Shown here in pieces: positions 36,014 through 38,035 of a DNA stretch of 38,035 bases. The stretch is from assembly GCA_005779305.1 (NCBI GenBank), contig SXJR01000170.1, positions 1 to 38,035 on the forward strand. The letters run 5' to 3'. A model generated the notes under the pieces. That model ran no database searches, was not told the DNA's origin, and worked only from the letters and a program-made list of their open reading frames with translations. The DNA comes from Myxococcales bacterium. Lineage in GTDB: Bacteria > Myxococcota_A > Polyangia > Haliangiales > Haliangiaceae. The position numbers and the translations under genes were made by a program. How positions within the stretch are numbered: the first letter of the stretch is position 1; each line of letters begins with the position of its first letter.

Positions 36014-38035
36014 TGGAGCGATCCAAGCAGCTCGGCGTTCACGCGATGCTGCGCCGCCAGCTGCGCCGACACTTCGGCGATGATGTCCCCGACGATCCCC
36101 GCCTTCGCCAGTTCCTGACCGATGTCGACAACGCCTACCGCGAGGCGGACGAGGGGCGGATGTTGCTCGAGCGCTCGCTCGAGCTGACGTCGGCCGAGCT
36201 GTTTGCACGGAACCAGGCGTTGCACGAGGCCATGGCCGGCGGCGACATTGCCATCTGGTCGCTCAGCGCGGATGGAGCGACCGTGAATCTGCAGGGGCAC
36301 CCGCTGCCATTCGTGACCGACGCCCACCGCACCGTCGCGGTCCCGGTGGAGCAGTTCCTGACCTCGATCGCCGAGGGCGACCGCCAGCACGTCGCCGACA
36401 CGTTCGCCGACGACGCCGACCGGATCGAGATCCGGACCTGGACGGAAGACCCGCGAGGTCGCCGCGGGATCGAGCTGCGCGCTCGACGTGCGAAGAAGGG
36501 GAGCGGGCTCAGATACACCGGGATCGCGACGGACATCACCCACCTGTACGACACCGAGCGGCGCCGGTCCCGCGTCGAGGCCCACCAGCGCACCGTCGCA
36601 CGCCTGGCCCGGACCGTGGCCCTCACGCTCGACGATCTGGACGGCGCCTTCGTACAGATCGTCCAGGAGGTGGCCGGATCGCTCGAGGTCGCCCGGGTTG
36701 GCATCTGGCTGCACGAACCCGCCCGCGACGCCCTGGTCGCCGCGTGTGTGTTCGACGGCGGGCGCATCGAACGCGGCGCCGTGATCCCCCTCCACGAGTA
36801 TCGAGACTATCAACGCGCCCTGAAGTCCGGGCGGCTGATCGCTGCCGACGACGCTCACCGACACCCCGCGACCAGTGCCTTCAGCGCGTCGTACCTGACG
36901 CCGCTCGGCATCGGCGCGATGCTGGATGCGATGATCTTCGTCGACGATGAGGTCGTCGGGGTTCTCTGCGCCGAGCACGTCGGAGGCCCGCGGCACTGGA
37001 CCTCCGAGGAGCAGTCGTTCTCCGCGTCGGTGGCCGACATGGTGGCGGTCGGGTTCGAGAGCCATCGACGCAGGGCCGCCGAGCGCGCCCTGGCCGGCCA
37101 GCAACGCCTGTTGCGCACGGTGATCGACACGGCACCCAACCTCATCTTCGCCAAGGACCGCGCTGGCCGGTTCACCCTGGTGAACCGGGCGGTGGCGGAG
37201 GCCTACGGCACCACCGTCGACGAGCTCGTCGGCAAGACCGACGCCGACTTCAACTCCGAGACCAGCGAGCTCGAACGCTTCCGGCGCGACGATCTGGCGG
37301 TGATGGACACGCTGCAGGAGCGGTTCATCGCGGAGGAGACCGTGACCGACGCGACCGGAACAACGCGCTGGCTCCAGACCGTCAAGCGCCCGATCCTCGG
37401 CGCCGACGGTCGGGCCGAGCTGGTGCTCGGCGTTGCCACCGACATCAGCGAGCGCAAGCACGCGGAGGTCGAGCGCGCCAGGCTGGAGGTCCAGCTCCGA
37501 CAGTCACAACAGCTCGAGTCACTCGGGCTCCTGGCCGGTGGCGTGGCTCACGACTTCAACAACCTGCTCACACCCATCCTCGTCTACTCCGAGATGGTGG
37601 TCGATGAGCTCCCCGACAGCCTCAAGCACCTGCTCGAATACGTGCACGAGATCCACGACTCCGCCAAGCGTGCGCGCGATCTCACGGCGCAGCTGCTGGC
37701 CTTCGGCCGCAAGCAAACCCTGACGATGATGGCGGTCGATCTGAACGCCGAGGTCAAGAAGCTCGCAGCCATGCTGGACCGTGTGCTGCCCGAGCACATC
37801 GAGATCACGACCGACCTCGATCCCGAGCTCGCGCCGGTGCGGGCAGACCGGACCCAGATCCACCAGGTGCTCCTCAACCTCGCCCTGACTGCGCGCGACG
37901 CGATGCCCACCGGCGGCCGCCTTCGTCTCGCAACGTCCACAGCACCCGGGGTCGGCGTGCTGGTCGTCAGTGACAGCGGGCACGGCATGGACGAGGAGAC
38001 CAAGGCTCAGATCTTCGAGCCGTTCTTCACGACCA
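36013..38035 (+). CDS. Multi-sensor histidine kinase (3' end outside window)
   Basis: The open frame starts at a GTG sharing a base with the FIST stop and runs off the right edge after 674 residues. An ATG at 36046 is an alternative. Order: N-terminal helical part; a PAS-like domain (about 60-180, ending 'YTGIATDITHLYD'); a GAF domain (about 195-355); PAS/PAC (about 367-480, 'NLIFAKDRAGRFTLVNRAV', 'LVLGVATDISERK'); HisKA with phospho-His513 in 'GGVAHDFNNLLTPIL'; and HATPase with 'VVSDSGHGMDEETKAQIFEPF'. The N-box reads 'NLALTARDAM': Asn622 is present, but the usual second Asn (NAR) is Thr626. A receiver domain may follow beyond the edge, as is common for this HDFNN class. Confidence 0.9.
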   Translation, partial: MERSKQLGVHAMLRRQLRRHFGDDVPDDPRLRQFLTDVDNAYREADEGRMLLERSLELTSAELFARNQALHEAMAGGDIAIWSLSADGATVNLQGHPLPFVTDAHRTVAVPVEQFLTSIAEGDRQHVADTFADDADRIEIRTWTEDPRGRRGIELRARRAKKGSGLRYTGIATDITHLYDTERRRSRVEAHQRTVARLARTVALTLDDLDGAFVQIVQEVAGSLEVARVGIWLHEPARDALVAACVFDGGRIERGAVIPLHEYRDYQRALKSGRLIAADDAHRHPATSAFSASYLTPLGIGAMLDAMIFVDDEVVGVLCAEHVGGPRHWTSEEQSFSASVADMVAVGFESHRRRAAERALAGQQRLLRTVIDTAPNLIFAKDRAGRFTLVNRAVAEAYGTTVDELVGKTDADFNSETSELERFRRDDLAVMDTLQERFIAEETVTDATGTTRWLQTVKRPILGADGRAELVLGVATDISERKHAEVERARLEVQLRQSQQLESLGLLAGGVAHDFNNLLTPILVYSEMVVDELPDSLKHLLEYVHEIHDSAKRARDLTAQLLAFGRKQTLTMMAVDLNAEVKKLAAMLDRVLPEHIEITTDLDPELAPVRADRTQIHQVLLNLALTARDAMPTGGRLRLATSTAPGVGVLVVSDSGHGMDEETKAQIFEPFFTT

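Overview
The window is very GC-rich DNA (roughly 70% by eye, with strong G/C preference at third codon positions). It carries about 33 protein genes and two tRNA genes. The gene mix suggests a myxobacterium-like member of the Myxococcota, perhaps near Haliangium/Kofleriaceae. The reasons are many lipoproteins of unknown function, a calcium-repeat/VWA lipoprotein, several divergent Hsp70s, FHA and FIST signalling proteins, and several acyl-CoA dehydrogenases. This placement is inference; no marker gene settles it. No phage, IS element, CRISPR array or integrase was seen. I found no clear, wholly new system; the strongest candidates are small unusual modules.

Layout. 1-5554 (minus): a calcium-repeat/VWA lipoprotein, then an overlapping run of an ExbB/TolQ-like protein, an ExbD/TolR-like protein, a second small ExbD-like protein and a large helical protein cut by the left edge. 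5768-8786 (plus): histidine phosphatase, acyl-CoA dehydrogenase and APH-type kinase, an arrangement like the domains of ACAD10/11 and the LvaA/LvaC pair, which suggests 4-hydroxyacyl-CoA metabolism. 8818-9000: a frameshifted radical-SAM remnant. 9167-11152: an aconitase-family enzyme with its swivel domain first. 11162-13269: a divergent pair of a tandem receiver protein and an Hsp70 that is only an ATPase domain. 13334-19013 (plus): a lipoprotein, then an exported TldD/TldE pair overlapping a small radical-SAM activase-like gene. 19021-21980 (minus): zf-TFIIB protein, CobW-type GTPase with a His-rich loop and altered Walker A, FHA protein and lipoprotein.

22095-23633: Ppx/GppA-type phosphatase, a converging small conserved gene, and tRNA-Gln and tRNA-Met. 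23761-26096: two acyl-CoA dehydrogenases in tandem, the first apparently lacking its catalytic base. 26179-27336 (minus): an Old Yellow Enzyme-like oxidoreductase with an 18-residue insertion. 27501-29969: a lidless Hsp70 followed by a J-domain protein. 30078-34866: KASIII-like synthase, cupin, prolyl-oligopeptidase lipoprotein and LolA/LolB-like lipoprotein. 34931-38035: a FIST-domain sensor protein and a multi-PAS/GAF histidine kinase cut by the right edge.

Two genome-wide habits show. At least ten start codons lie 6-7 nt after a TANNNT-like -10 hexamer, which suggests leaderless mRNAs. Degenerate hexamer-period repeats recur between genes and inside them, where they encode Gly/Ser- or His/Gly-rich tracts.
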